Assembly: GCF_900168125.1 (NCBI RefSeq)
Contig: NZ_FUZF01000001.1
Coordinates: forward strand, 1-64,000
Origin: Sphingobacterium nematocida
Lineage (GTDB): Bacteria > Bacteroidota > Bacteroidia > Sphingobacteriales > Sphingobacteriaceae
DNA length: 64,000 nt
Direction of reading: 5' to 3'
Shown here one piece after another: positions 24,017 through 32,748 of the stretch (position 1 is its first letter; the number at the start of each line of letters is the position of its first letter). A program made the translations under genes and the position numbers. Below the pieces are notes generated by a model. The model made no database searches, was not told the origin of the DNA, and saw nothing but the letters and a program-made list of their open reading frames with translations.

Positions 24017-24892
24017 ATGGATAGATATACAATACTTGTTGGAAATGACATCAATAATATATCACCTGGAGTTAGCTGGGGAGATCTACTCCATAATATT
24101 AAAAAGAAGTATAACCTTCCTCTTTTGGCTAACGGTAGTAAACCATTCCCGATGTTGTATGAAGAGATATTTCTACATGCTATTAAAAAAAATAACATGG
24201 ACGAAACGGAGCTTAAGATTTATATTGGCGAGGAAATCTCTCGTATCTCTCCGAATGAAATACATAGCTTGATCCGAGAATTACCTATTGCTAATATTCT
24301 AACTACCAATTACGAATTCAGTCTAGAAGCTATCACGCCGGAACTAAATAATAGTCTGGTAAGGGAGACTGTTTATAGTGTATTTAGACAATATGAGGTG
24401 GGTAGTAAAACTTATTGGCATATACATGGTGATTGCAACGTGCCAGCATCTATAAACCTCGGATATGAGCATTATTGCGGTCAATTACAGAAAATGAGAG
24501 ACTATGTGGTGAATGCCCCTAATTATAGCTCTAAGAAAATACATAAGGAATCCCTCATCAGACGGCTCAAGATGAAAGGAAAACTAAATCTCCAATCTTG
24601 GATTGATTTATTCTTTACACACGATGTACATATTTTTGGACTTTCACTTGATTTTGTCGAAATAGACCTTTGGTGGTTATTGACCTATCGAGCACGAAGC
24701 AAGTATTATAAGAAAGGTAACTTTATTAAAAATAAACTATACTACTACACCCCTCTCAAATATGTCGAAGGGGCTATGGATAAGATTCAATTATTGAAAG
24801 CTAATGATGTAGAAGTTATTGAGATCGATATCGACGACAAAGCGGAGTATTATAAGGCGGTGATCGATGGAATACGATCAAAGTATGATTGA
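24017..24892 (+). CDS. SIR2-like protein
   Basis: 291 residues, soluble. The start YTILVGNDINNISPGVSWGD corresponds to the nucleotide-binding loop of SIR2-like proteins usually reading I-x-I/V-G-N-G-I-N; here G is replaced by D. LTTNYEFSLE, YWHIHGD and VHIFGLSLDFVEIDLWWLL follow, matching the T-N-Y-D, H-G-D and G-x-S-L blocks of SIR2-type NADases. These are often found in anti-phage systems that deplete NAD. It sits alone 42 bases after the GH92 pair with no known defence partner. A defence role is plausible. Assignment is good; activity is unproven. Confidence 0.8.
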   Translation: MDRYTILVGNDINNISPGVSWGDLLHNIKKKYNLPLLANGSKPFPMLYEEIFLHAIKKNNMDETELKIYIGEEISRISPNEIHSLIRELPIANILTTNYEFSLEAITPELNNSLVRETVYSVFRQYEVGSKTYWHIHGDCNVPASINLGYEHYCGQLQKMRDYVVNAPNYSSKKIHKESLIRRLKMKGKLNLQSWIDLFFTHDVHIFGLSLDFVEIDLWWLLTYRARSKYYKKGNFIKNKLYYYTPLKYVEGAMDKIQLLKANDVEVIEIDIDDKAEYYKAVIDGIRSKYD

Positions 24893-24902
24893 TTGTGAAA
24901 AA

Positions 24903-24936
24903 CAGGACAATAACATGTGGTGCTGGTATTGTCCTG
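24903..24936 (-). terminator. Terminator of the large TPR gene (minus strand)
   Basis: caggacaata (24903-24912) pairs with tattgtcctg (24927-24936). Read on the minus strand it is followed by gtttttca. It lies 20 bases after the stop of the minus-strand TPR gene and also ends the plus-strand SIR2-like gene region. Confidence 0.65.
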
Positions 24937-24956
24937 AAAGTCTCTCTCCTAGTCTC

Positions 24957-27470
24957 TTACTTTTTTTTCAATTGCTGCAAACGTTCTTTTGCTGAAGGAA
25001 TGATATCATCATCTCCTTCATAATTTTCGATTATGCTTTCTAACGTACTCTTGGCTTGAACTGCGTCACCTTTGCGTGCATAGGTGTCCGCAAGCAGGAT
25101 AAAACTCTTGGCCACCCAATAATCATGTGAATCCATATTTTCGATTACATCAAAGGCCGACTTTTGCGCGTTGTTGTACTCTTTGTTTTCATACTGCAAT
25201 AGCCCTACACGATATCTTGCCTCGGCACTGACTGCAGCCTGGCTTTTTAGGGCGGCCAAATTCAACTCCTTCAGTGCAGATTCTTTATTTTTTTGCTGTA
25301 ACATTGCCTTAGCAGTATACAGGTGTGCTGTAGCAATTTCTTCGTCTGATGCCCGGTCGTAACTTTTGATCAATTTAACATACTTATCCATCTGCTTAAA
25401 GTCTCCGATCTCGAAATAACATATCATCAGGTTGGTGACAGCGTAGCCGTAGTTATCTTTATAATCGGTGTTGAGCTCGAGTTTTTTGAGGTGCACGATG
25501 GCCTCGTTATATTCTTTTAGACTGAGGTATAGGGCCGCTGCGGTAAGCAGTGTCTTCTCGGTATAAGGGCTTGTCCAGTCGTTGAGGATAATGTTCAGAT
25601 CCTTCAATGCTTCTCTTGGGTGACCGGTATGGTATAAACTGACCCCGCGAATATAGCGGGCATGCTTTTCTTGCCTTGGCTTGGGGAATTTATCAAAATA
25701 GGCATTGATTGCCTCTACGGCAGGACCATATTGAGATCTTGAAAATAACGTAAGGGCTGCCTGAAATGCCAGATTATCCATCTCTGTGGGACTCAGTTCG
25801 GTAATATTGTTGCTCATGGCATACTGAATATAGCTGGAAGCATCGCCTTGATCGAGATAGATATTTTCAATGGAGCGCATTGCCTGCGCCGCCTCTCGGC
25901 TGGTACTATATTCAGTTACAACCTTCTGGAAAGTGGCCATCGCTGCTTCTGACTCATCCTGATTGTATTGGACCAGCCCGATAGTCAATAATGCTCTCGG
26001 TATGTAGCTGCTGCGCGGGTATTTTTCGATCATCTTTTTCAGTCCTTTGATAGCTCCATCGTAATCCCCTGTTAGGAAATATACATATGGGATCTCGAAG
26101 GCAACATCATCTGCATAGTTCGACGTCGGAAATTTGTCAACGACGGATCTTAGGGTGTTGAGTTTGGCTTCATTGTCTCCCTGCAGGCCCTGAATAATAC
26201 CGTGCTGGAACAAGGCGTAATCCTGATTGGGGGCTTTACTGTTGATGAGCTGGTCGTAATATGCATTGGCCCGCTCGTAGTTTCGCATCGCTAAATAGGA
26301 GTCTCCTAAACGGGCGATGACATCATAATGTATATTTTTATCTAGGGAGCTCTCTGCTGTGGCTAAAAAGCGTTCAAAATACTGCGCCGCCACGCTATAT
26401 CTGTCAATACGGAAGGCTGCATAAGCTAAGGCATAGTTTGCATAATTATACACATCGGTGTTTCGTGCAGCAGGTAGGCTGAGGAATCTGGAGAAGTTGT
26501 CCACGGCCTCTTTGTACTTACGTACTTCGTACATGGCCTCTGCTTTCCAATAGGTTGCCAAGGCTGCCATTTCCATATCTATAGGCAGTTTTTCTGCCCG
26601 CATAAACATGGATATGCTGTTTTCAAATGCACGTTCGTTATAAAACTCTAATCCTCGATAATAAGTTATCTTTTGATAGACGGCATCGGCTTTCTGCTTT
26701 CTAGGGCTGAATGATTCGAACAGATGTACAGCTGTCTCAAAATTACTGCCACCGGAGATGATTTCGTTTGTGCGGGTTTCGGTATTCTGATTTTTATCTG
26801 TTTCCAGATTAATATTCGCATATTTCAGCGCTAGATATTCTTGAAGGGGTTTCAACGCTGCCTGAATCGAATCCAGTTCACCTAAGACTTTGGCATAGTT
26901 ATAAAGGGCATCTGCTTTTAACTCCTTATCGAAATCCATTTTCGAAGCTTTATAGAATGCTGTTCTTGCACTTTGCTTGTCCCCTGTTTCTTGTGCAATC
27001 TTACCTAAAGCAATCATAGAGCTCTGATAAAACGCATCTGCGGGCTCTACTTTCTTCAGAATAGAGGTCGCTCTCTCGTACTCGCCTGCGTGATAGGCCA
27101 AGATACCAATCCTGTTATTATCTATATTGTTGCGTAAAGCGTTGGGATACCTCTCCTGCAAGGGGCTATGAAAAGGCCGTCTAAAATCGTTCATGTCAAA
27201 ATACATGCTGGCAACGGTATGCCGCAATTCCACCTCAAGGTCTTTACGATCGATCTTCATATCGGGACTACGGCGGACTTTGACTGCATCGGCAAGCATA
27301 GGGCGGTAATCACGTACGACGTCAATGGAATCTAGAACTGTTGATGCCTTATTGGTCTTTTGTTCGGCAGTTTGCTTTCCCGGTTCCTGCGCATAACCGG
27401 TAAGCAGCAGAACTGAGAAGATTCCGGTAAGTATTTGTTTCTTATAGTCTATGTTGTGTTTCAGTATCAT
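24957..27470 (-). CDS. Exported large TPR protein
   Basis: 837 residues with a signal peptide (LTGIFSVLLLTGYAQ). After an N-terminal segment containing SIDVVRDYRPMLADAVKVRR, shared with some Bacteroidota outer-membrane proteins, about 20 tandem TPR motifs fill the rest, with repeats such as AFYQSSMIALGKIAQETGDK and YDGAIKGLKKMIEKYPRSSY. It ends with the lysine-rich RLQQLKKK. Such proteins act as protein-interaction scaffolds; in this phylum several serve outer-membrane assembly or gliding/secretion. No paralogue neighbours give a function. A TAATTTTG promoter word lies 88 bases upstream at 27559-27566. Confidence 0.85.
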   Translation of the reverse strand: MILKHNIDYKKQILTGIFSVLLLTGYAQEPGKQTAEQKTNKASTVLDSIDVVRDYRPMLADAVKVRRSPDMKIDRKDLEVELRHTVASMYFDMNDFRRPFHSPLQERYPNALRNNIDNNRIGILAYHAGEYERATSILKKVEPADAFYQSSMIALGKIAQETGDKQSARTAFYKASKMDFDKELKADALYNYAKVLGELDSIQAALKPLQEYLALKYANINLETDKNQNTETRTNEIISGGSNFETAVHLFESFSPRKQKADAVYQKITYYRGLEFYNERAFENSISMFMRAEKLPIDMEMAALATYWKAEAMYEVRKYKEAVDNFSRFLSLPAARNTDVYNYANYALAYAAFRIDRYSVAAQYFERFLATAESSLDKNIHYDVIARLGDSYLAMRNYERANAYYDQLINSKAPNQDYALFQHGIIQGLQGDNEAKLNTLRSVVDKFPTSNYADDVAFEIPYVYFLTGDYDGAIKGLKKMIEKYPRSSYIPRALLTIGLVQYNQDESEAAMATFQKVVTEYSTSREAAQAMRSIENIYLDQGDASSYIQYAMSNNITELSPTEMDNLAFQAALTLFSRSQYGPAVEAINAYFDKFPKPRQEKHARYIRGVSLYHTGHPREALKDLNIILNDWTSPYTEKTLLTAAALYLSLKEYNEAIVHLKKLELNTDYKDNYGYAVTNLMICYFEIGDFKQMDKYVKLIKSYDRASDEEIATAHLYTAKAMLQQKNKESALKELNLAALKSQAAVSAEARYRVGLLQYENKEYNNAQKSAFDVIENMDSHDYWVAKSFILLADTYARKGDAVQAKSTLESIIENYEGDDDIIPSAKERLQQLKKK

Positions 27471-27965
27471 TGTTCTTCCTTTCTTTTCCGAGCTTTTGCA
27501 ATCTTTTCCTTTGTCTGGTAGACATAATGATAGGATAATCTTCCTAACCTGTGATATCCAAAATTAAAAAAATCCTATCACAATTTGGTGAATTACCATA
27601 GAACCCAGGATTAATCTACCAACTCATAAGCGTAATGGTGTATCAAAACCATGCCATAATCTAAGAACTTCCCTATTACCGGAAAAGGGAATTACTAAAT
27701 TTAGAGATGGTAAGAATGAATTGTTCTGTTTGGATTGTTTGCTATTGTCAAACGGACTATCTAACCATTACACCAAAGGAGCCGTTCGACCAAGTCTCGA
27801 ACGGCTCCTTTTGCTTGTTTTGAAAAATGCTGTAACTTCAGCGCTTAATTTCTATTTAAATAAACAGTAAACCTGTTGTAATTGATAAGCAACTATGCGA
27901 AATTGGTTTGTATATTTACATGAAAGATAGCATTTGGAATGCGAAATCTTGAAAGCAGATATAAC
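27471..27965 (+). other. Long non-coding region, possible small-RNA locus
   Basis: Nearly 500 bases without a gene. It holds TAATTTTG (27559-27566, minus strand), serving the TPR gene, and a very strong terminator at 27775-27811 on the plus strand with no coding sequence before it. A 5-bp stem with 7-base loop at 27739-27755 resembles an anticodon arm, but no other tRNA parts exist. The best reading is a short transcript between about 27480 and 27811, which is inference. Confidence 0.4.
27775..27818 (+). terminator. Strong 15-bp terminator without upstream gene
   Basis: aaaggagccgttcga (27775-27789) is the exact complement of tcgaacggctccttt (27797-27811) with a 7-base loop; tttgcttg follows. 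No plus-strand gene precedes it for almost 2.9 kb apart from the SIR2-like gene. Confidence 0.8.
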
Positions 27966-28412
27966 ATGGAAGCAATTAAACTATTGTCTTTTTTTGAAAG
28001 AGACCTGAACAAGTTAGTTACAGAAATTGAACTCTATAAAGAGGAAAAAAATCTATGGTTGGTTGAAGGGAATATATCGAATTCTGCCGGTAATCTGGCG
28101 CTTCATTTAATCGGTAACTTAAATACTTTTATTGGTAAAAAATTAGGTAATACGGAATATTTGCGCGACCGAGATTTAGAGTTTTCGGCAAAAGACGTTC
28201 CAAGAGCGCATATTATAACTGGTATTAAAGACACTATAACGATGCTTAAAAACGTCCTTAGCCAATTGACTACGGAAGATTTAGCAAAGGACTATCCGGT
28301 GCTGAAGTTTCCTGAGCCGGCCTCAACAGAGTATCTACTGATTCACCTGGCTGCTCATTTAACATATCACCTAGGCCAGATTAACTATCATCGGAGGCTA
28401 CTTGATAAATAG
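27966..28412 (+). CDS. DinB-family protein
   Basis: 148 residues from the ATG at 27966 (MEAIKLLSFF), which fits the family better than an earlier ATG at 27939. It is a four-helix-bundle DinB-like protein: the first metal-type His in LALHLIGNL and the pair in IHLAAHLTYHLGQINYHRR near the C-terminus. Such proteins are often thiol-dependent metalloenzymes of unknown substrate. The gene stands alone, with a second DinB-type gene facing it on the other strand. Confidence 0.8.
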   Translation: MEAIKLLSFFERDLNKLVTEIELYKEEKNLWLVEGNISNSAGNLALHLIGNLNTFIGKKLGNTEYLRDRDLEFSAKDVPRAHIITGIKDTITMLKNVLSQLTTEDLAKDYPVLKFPEPASTEYLLIHLAAHLTYHLGQINYHRRLLDK

Positions 28413-28464
28413 TAAGGGTTGTATCCGAAGTGAATTTAGGACAAGTGCAATGACGGATTGGCAA

Positions 28465-29028
28465 CTATTTAAGGGTTTCTAATATATTCTGACATTGCAC
28501 TATATGTCGGAAATTGTGGTAAACAACGACACGAAATGTATCTCCTAAACGTAACTTTATCCAACGTGTTATGGAGATTGCGGTCTTTACTTTTGTCAAA
28601 TCGGTATTTCTGGATTTTTCCAACAATAATAGAAGGTGACTTATATGTCCCAGAAATCTTTCTAAAACATCGATCTCCAGCTCGCTGCCTCGTGGATCCA
28701 TAGACTGAAAGGTTTTGATTTTCTTACCTCCTTCTCGGGGCAACATAATACGCGCGAAATAATCGCCCAAAATACCTGGTTTGAACTGAGTTGATTGTTT
28801 GTGCTTTGACGCCTCTATCCGTTTGCTAAGCTCTGGGATATAGAAGTCTCCATAACGATTCAAATGTTCGATACACTCTAGGATACTCCAACTTTCCGGA
28901 CTTTGCTTATACTGTAGCTGGGCTACATTCATTTTTTTGAATCCTTCGACAATGGCCTGGTGTTTTTCGGTCTGCTCGATTAGTTCATTAATTAATTCGG
29001 ATGCCTTCATAATAATTGTTTGTTCCAA
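28465..29028 (-). CDS. DinB superfamily protein
   Basis: 187 residues (a second ATG, MKASELINEL, 18 bases in, is an equally good start). It is a helical bundle with ESWSILECIEHLNRYGDFY as the family signature (the E-x-x-x-H-x-x-x block) and a late HNFRHIVQC containing further metal-type His residues. Downstream of, and probably cotranscribed with, the Crp/Fnr gene (37-base gap). Function is unknown; some DinB-like proteins carry out thiol or metal chemistry in stress responses, which would fit control by the adjacent regulator. Confidence 0.78.
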   Translation of the reverse strand: MEQTIIMKASELINELIEQTEKHQAIVEGFKKMNVAQLQYKQSPESWSILECIEHLNRYGDFYIPELSKRIEASKHKQSTQFKPGILGDYFARIMLPREGGKKIKTFQSMDPRGSELEIDVLERFLGHISHLLLLLEKSRNTDLTKVKTAISITRWIKLRLGDTFRVVVYHNFRHIVQCQNILETLK

Positions 29029-29065
29029 ATATCTACAATATAGGCTATCAAAACATTGATTGAGA

Positions 29066-29602
29066 TCATAACTTTTTTAATCTTGAAAGGGTCTCTGGTG
29101 CCATTCTGAGATAAGAAGCTATATGTCTATCTGGAATCTCCTGAAATAGCTGTGGGCTACGGTGCAGCACTCTCTTGTAGCGCTCTGTGGGTGATGCGAT
29201 GAGTATGTCTTTTTCGCGTTCTAGCTGCTGTAGGATGAGTTGCTCCTGAACGATATTCCACAATCCTTTTAGACGGTCGCTTGAATTTATTAAGGTGAAG
29301 TAGCTTTTTTTTGAAATTACTTTTAACTCGGTCTTTTTGAGGGCCTGTATATAGAAATCTGTGGGATGCCCGGTAATGAAGCTATCGAGTGCTGTGATGA
29401 AGTTGTGCTTGTATCCGAAACGGACGATACGTTCTTCACTACCATCGACCATGCTGATCTTAACACTGCCTGAAACGATATAATATAGATTGTCGTCTAT
29501 CTCTCCTGCTGTACATAAATATCCATTCCTTCCGATACTGGTCGTCTTGTTCCAAAGACCTGCCCTTTCTATCTCGTGGTAGATTTCTTGAATGATGTCC
29601 AT
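29066..29602 (-). CDS. Crp/Fnr-family transcription regulator
   Basis: 178 residues. An N-terminal cyclic-nucleotide-binding-like beta barrel (YLCTAGEIDDNLYYIVSGSV, VRFGYKHNFITALDSFITG) connects by the long dimer helix (IVQEQLILQQLEREKDILIA) to a compact winged helix with RHIASYLRMAPETLSRLKKL, whose recognition helix ends the protein. The barrel lacks the R-x-D pattern for cAMP, so another or no ligand is likely. It may act on the adjacent DinB gene. A TATCTTTG -7 element (29627-29634) lies 24 bases upstream. Confidence 0.88.
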   Translation of the reverse strand: MDIIQEIYHEIERAGLWNKTTSIGRNGYLCTAGEIDDNLYYIVSGSVKISMVDGSEERIVRFGYKHNFITALDSFITGHPTDFYIQALKKTELKVISKKSYFTLINSSDRLKGLWNIVQEQLILQQLEREKDILIASPTERYKRVLHRSPQLFQEIPDRHIASYLRMAPETLSRLKKL

Positions 29603-29626
29603 ACTTTTGTTTTATCGATCTTTAAC

Positions 29627-29634
29627 AAAGATAT
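29627..29634 (-). promoter_or_regulatory. -7 promoter element (TATCTTTG) of the Crp/Fnr gene
   Basis: Exact match to TAnnTTTG on the minus strand, 24 bases before the Crp/Fnr start. No good -33 TTTG was found at the expected distance. Confidence 0.5.
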
Positions 29635-29788
29635 AGAGATAGAGAAAAAGAAATGACGTTATGTACATTTAACCTATGATATCTGTTAGAAAATCGCTGA
29701 GATTGTTGGTGACGTTAACACTGGCGGTGGTCTCGATAGTTAGGTGTAAATTGGGGATTACGGATATTTTTTTGTAAATTAGACTACT

Positions 29789-30037
29789 ATGGGATTAGAA
29801 AACATTACAAAACGACGGCTTTTGGATGCTCAGAACCATGGGTATACTGCAATTATTACACGAGAAAACTCAAACCCTTTGGATCCAGTTTGGATTTTTC
29901 AAAAAGTAAAGGAGTCGGAGTTAAAACATCTTTCAAAGACGCTAAGTGCAACATATCAGCTTGGCTATTCAATTTCGGAAGCGATAAAAACTATTGATGA
30001 ATATGCGTTTATAGGCAAGGTGAGTCTACCGGAGTAG
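29789..30037 (+). CDS. Small hypothetical protein (82 aa)
   Basis: 82 residues: GLENITKRRLLDAQNHGYTA, VWIFQKVKESELKHLSKTL, then YAFIGKVSLPE. A soluble, mostly helical small protein without motifs I can name. The strong terminator directly after (30078) and its isolation as a single gene support it being real. No function can be given. Confidence 0.6.
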   Translation: MGLENITKRRLLDAQNHGYTAIITRENSNPLDPVWIFQKVKESELKHLSKTLSATYQLGYSISEAIKTIDEYAFIGKVSLPE

Positions 30038-30077
30038 TCCTATTAAGAATCGAGTCTCAAACGACTTAAAAGTATAG

Positions 30078-30118
30078 AAAAGGCTGTTTCATAAAACCTA
30101 TGAAACAGCCTTTTTTTT
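30078..30118 (+). terminator. Terminator of the 82-residue gene, bidirectional
   Basis: aaaaggctgtttcata (30078-30093) pairs exactly with tatgaaacagcctttt (30099-30114), followed by a T-run. It sits between convergent genes and can also serve the minus-strand phosphoesterase. Confidence 0.9.
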
Positions 30119-30146
30119 GTTACACAGCTGTATATGCGTAGGATCT

Positions 30147-31433
30147 CTACTTCTTTTTTGATTTTGATTTAACAGTTACTTGATCGATAGCATTGCCAAC
30201 ACGATCATAAAGTGTGAGTGTCAGGTGCTTTTTGTTCGCGTTCATAATTAATGCGCCTACGGTATTGCCTCCCTCCGTCCAACGTGACTTGATAAGATCC
30301 TGGTTCTGTAGCAACTGCCCCATCGTCTGCCCGCGTTCATTATCAGCGGAAGGTGTCTGGATGTACACCGTTCCTTTGGTCCCATCTGTTTCCTTGTCGG
30401 CATAAAGTGCATTGGTACGAACGTAAATATGATTATTGCCGCTGATGGCGAGGTCTACCCCTAGTTCATCGAATAGATCTTTCCATCGGGTATACTGTGA
30501 ACTACGGCCATCTCCGCCCATAAACCACTGGTAATGCGACACGACAACAAGGTACTTGGCGGGGTTATTTTGTACCACATTTTTCACCCATTGTTGTGCT
30601 TCAGCAAGTTCTTCTTCGCTCTTCATTGCTTCGTTATTGAGCATCACAAACAATGTGTTTCCATAGGTAAAATAATAGGATACGCCTACTTGGGCGCCAT
30701 AGCCATTGGTCGGGTTATTGTTTACATTGCGGAAAAAAGCATTGCTCTGCGCGTGCTTTCTCGTCATATCGTCATGATTGCCATTAACTCCCGCCCATAC
30801 GTACTGGCTAAAGGTAGAGTCGGCATACAGCGTAGGCCAAAATGAATAGCTGCCGCCCCAAGCGGATAGATCGCCGACATGAAGCATCATATCAAAGGGC
30901 TTTTTATTTTGTTTTTCAAGTTGCTGGATCATTGCCATACCTGCTCGTTGTCTGTTGGGGATCGGAGCGTATACGTGGATGTCGGAAATAATTCCCATGT
31001 CCCATTGATCCGATTTAGGCGCTGTTTTGAAATTTCGAATGGTATGATCGTCGGCAGCAGGTGTCGTGCCCGAAGTAATTTTGTATTGGTATTCGGTATT
31101 TGCCTTTAACCCGTGTAAAGCAATGGTGTTACGTATGAATCGTGCATCTTCGTAAAAATCTTCGCCATTGGGCCTTTTGGAGTAAATGCTATCAAACACC
31201 GTACATATGGATTGATCTGCTTCAATAGTTTTGGCTTTCTTCCAGTTTTTATCAGCAGACTGTGTATAAGTGATGTAGGACTTGCCGCTACCTAAGTCTT
31301 GGTGCCAATTGAGACGGATCTCACTCGATGCCTTTTCTCCTGGATTAGCAATAACGGTATATATATTAGTCTGTGCACCGACTGTCTGAAGCCCTAATAA
31401 AGCTATTATAAAAGTTAAAATTAACTTGTTCAT
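30147..31433 (-). CDS. Exported metallophosphoesterase
   Basis: 428 residues from the inner Met (31433), giving a clean signal peptide (KLILTFIIALLGLQTVGAQ). An Ig/FnIII-like domain (about residues 25-135, ending ANTEYQYKIT) precedes a calcineurin-like phosphoesterase core: GIISDIHVY (D-x-H), HVGDLSAWGG (GD), GVNGNHDD (GNHD), VVVSHYQWF and SGNNHIYVR (the GNH end, usually GHxH). This is the purple-acid-phosphatase-like layout with most metal ligands present. Substrate unknown. The gene begins just after the stop of the AlkC-like gene, suggesting a shared operon. Confidence 0.85.
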   Translation of the reverse strand: MNKLILTFIIALLGLQTVGAQTNIYTVIANPGEKASSEIRLNWHQDLGSGKSYITYTQSADKNWKKAKTIEADQSICTVFDSIYSKRPNGEDFYEDARFIRNTIALHGLKANTEYQYKITSGTTPAADDHTIRNFKTAPKSDQWDMGIISDIHVYAPIPNRQRAGMAMIQQLEKQNKKPFDMMLHVGDLSAWGGSYSFWPTLYADSTFSQYVWAGVNGNHDDMTRKHAQSNAFFRNVNNNPTNGYGAQVGVSYYFTYGNTLFVMLNNEAMKSEEELAEAQQWVKNVVQNNPAKYLVVVSHYQWFMGGDGRSSQYTRWKDLFDELGVDLAISGNNHIYVRTNALYADKETDGTKGTVYIQTPSADNERGQTMGQLLQNQDLIKSRWTEGGNTVGALIMNANKKHLTLTLYDRVGNAIDQVTVKSKSKKK

Positions 31434-31455
31434 TTTATAGATGTTCTTTTTTTGT

Positions 31456-32556
31456 TTAATCATTGGTCAATTCAAAATCGCCTATTAATGTTTCTTCACC
31501 GTTTACAATAATAGAAATTTTGTGGCTGCCACTGTAGAATTTACGTGTCGTGATCACTTTAAAGGATTGCCTGCGTTCTATATTATTGGACTCTCCAGAT
31601 TGGTAAGTTCTTTCGGATATCTTAAATACTTTGCGGGCAAGTAATCCGTTAGACTTCATATAGTATAAACCATATTCTAACCGCAAAGACTGCGTGTGAC
31701 TGCTTGTATTGGTAACCCAAAAACTGAATGCCAAACTATCGCCAATTGACACGAGTGGTGTTTTTATATCGAGATCAGTTACGTCGAAATGAGCGCCCTC
31801 TAAACCGTAATATTTAAGTATCTGGGGGTGCGCTTGTTTTAAGAGCGTTCTGCTTCCGTGTTTAATAATAGCATCTGTATGGGGACTGATATTTTTCCAT
31901 TTATTGACAATGGCGATCACGATGTCCGGATGGTCTTTGGCAATGTCATTTATGCTATTCGCAACACTGCGTCGTACCGTTTCAGAGGGATCTGTTTTTA
32001 AGTTTTCTAAAATCGGCAAAATAGCTGTTGGATCTTTCTTCAGAAATGGGATTGCCATTGCCCAAGGGAGTCTTGGCCGACTACCTTCACTGGACAGACG
32101 CCGGACTTGTTCGTGTGGATGGGTTGACCATTTTTCAAAAGTTTGGATCATTTGCTCCGGGTATTTTAGGATAAAGGGGCGTACGGCAAATTCGCAGGTT
32201 ATAAACTGGGTAACTAGTTCAAAGGCCTCTATAGACAGGTCAAAATGCGGTAGACCGTATGTCTCGATATAATCCGGAAAAATAACATGCTCTAATCCGC
32301 CGGTGCGATTGCTGGCCAAAAGATTATGAATGACTTTATGGATTATCTGTACAGCTTCTGGAAATTCGGAGGGCATAAAAGTATGAAGTACCGCTGTGGT
32401 ATGTTTGGTCCGCTGCTTCCATTCTAAATCTTTGAACGTATCCGTAAAAATACGCGTTATGAACTTTTGCTTGTCAAAGGAGGAATAGACCTGATGGAAC
32501 TGATCTGCTATGTCTTGATAAAAACGGTGTGAATAGATATCCTTTATTAGACTCAT
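31456..32556 (-). CDS. AlkC-like DNA glycosylase with C-terminal Ig-like domain
   Basis: 366 residues. HEAT-like helical repeats occupy about 1-230. QVRRLSSEGSRPRLPWAMAI (the family signature, with the conserved RLSSEG-RPRLPW) and ETVRRSVANSINDIAKDHPD follow. Residues about 260-366 form an Ig-like domain (LAFSFWVTNTSSHTQSLRLE, GSHKISIIVNGEE). AlkC and AlkD proteins excise alkylated bases without base flipping; the Ig-like extension occurs in one AlkC subgroup. It is cytosolic, unlike the exported phosphoesterase encoded directly after it. A TTG/TAAATTTG promoter is visible upstream. Confidence 0.88.
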   Translation of the reverse strand: MSLIKDIYSHRFYQDIADQFHQVYSSFDKQKFITRIFTDTFKDLEWKQRTKHTTAVLHTFMPSEFPEAVQIIHKVIHNLLASNRTGGLEHVIFPDYIETYGLPHFDLSIEAFELVTQFITCEFAVRPFILKYPEQMIQTFEKWSTHPHEQVRRLSSEGSRPRLPWAMAIPFLKKDPTAILPILENLKTDPSETVRRSVANSINDIAKDHPDIVIAIVNKWKNISPHTDAIIKHGSRTLLKQAHPQILKYYGLEGAHFDVTDLDIKTPLVSIGDSLAFSFWVTNTSSHTQSLRLEYGLYYMKSNGLLARKVFKISERTYQSGESNNIERRQSFKVITTRKFYSGSHKISIIVNGEETLIGDFELTND

Positions 32557-32572
32557 TGTTTTTTTGTATGTC

Positions 32573-32603
32573 CAAATTTACACGGAAAGGCACTAACCTC
32601 CAA
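32573..32603 (-). promoter_or_regulatory. Promoter of the AlkC-like operon
   Basis: On the minus strand TTG (32601-32603) is followed after 20 bases by TAAATTTG (32573-32580), the Bacteroidota -33/-7 pattern, 16 bases before the ATG. Confidence 0.6.
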
Positions 32604-32748
32604 TAGGGAATTGAATACAATATCCGATGTCAATCTAGGAAGAAGGAATTATTCTAACTTGGGACTAATAGTCATACACCGCCCTCGGACACAGATCGTC
32701 TAGATTAGGCCTGCCTTTCTTGCTTCTGTAAAGGTGCGTGATACTAAA

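Noticed and set aside
27700..27775. Anticodon-arm-like hairpin gtttg-ctattgt-caaac and ggtgtaatggtta on the minus strand
   Set aside because: Neither strand gives an acceptor stem or a T-arm (GGTTCRA), so no tRNA can be folded.
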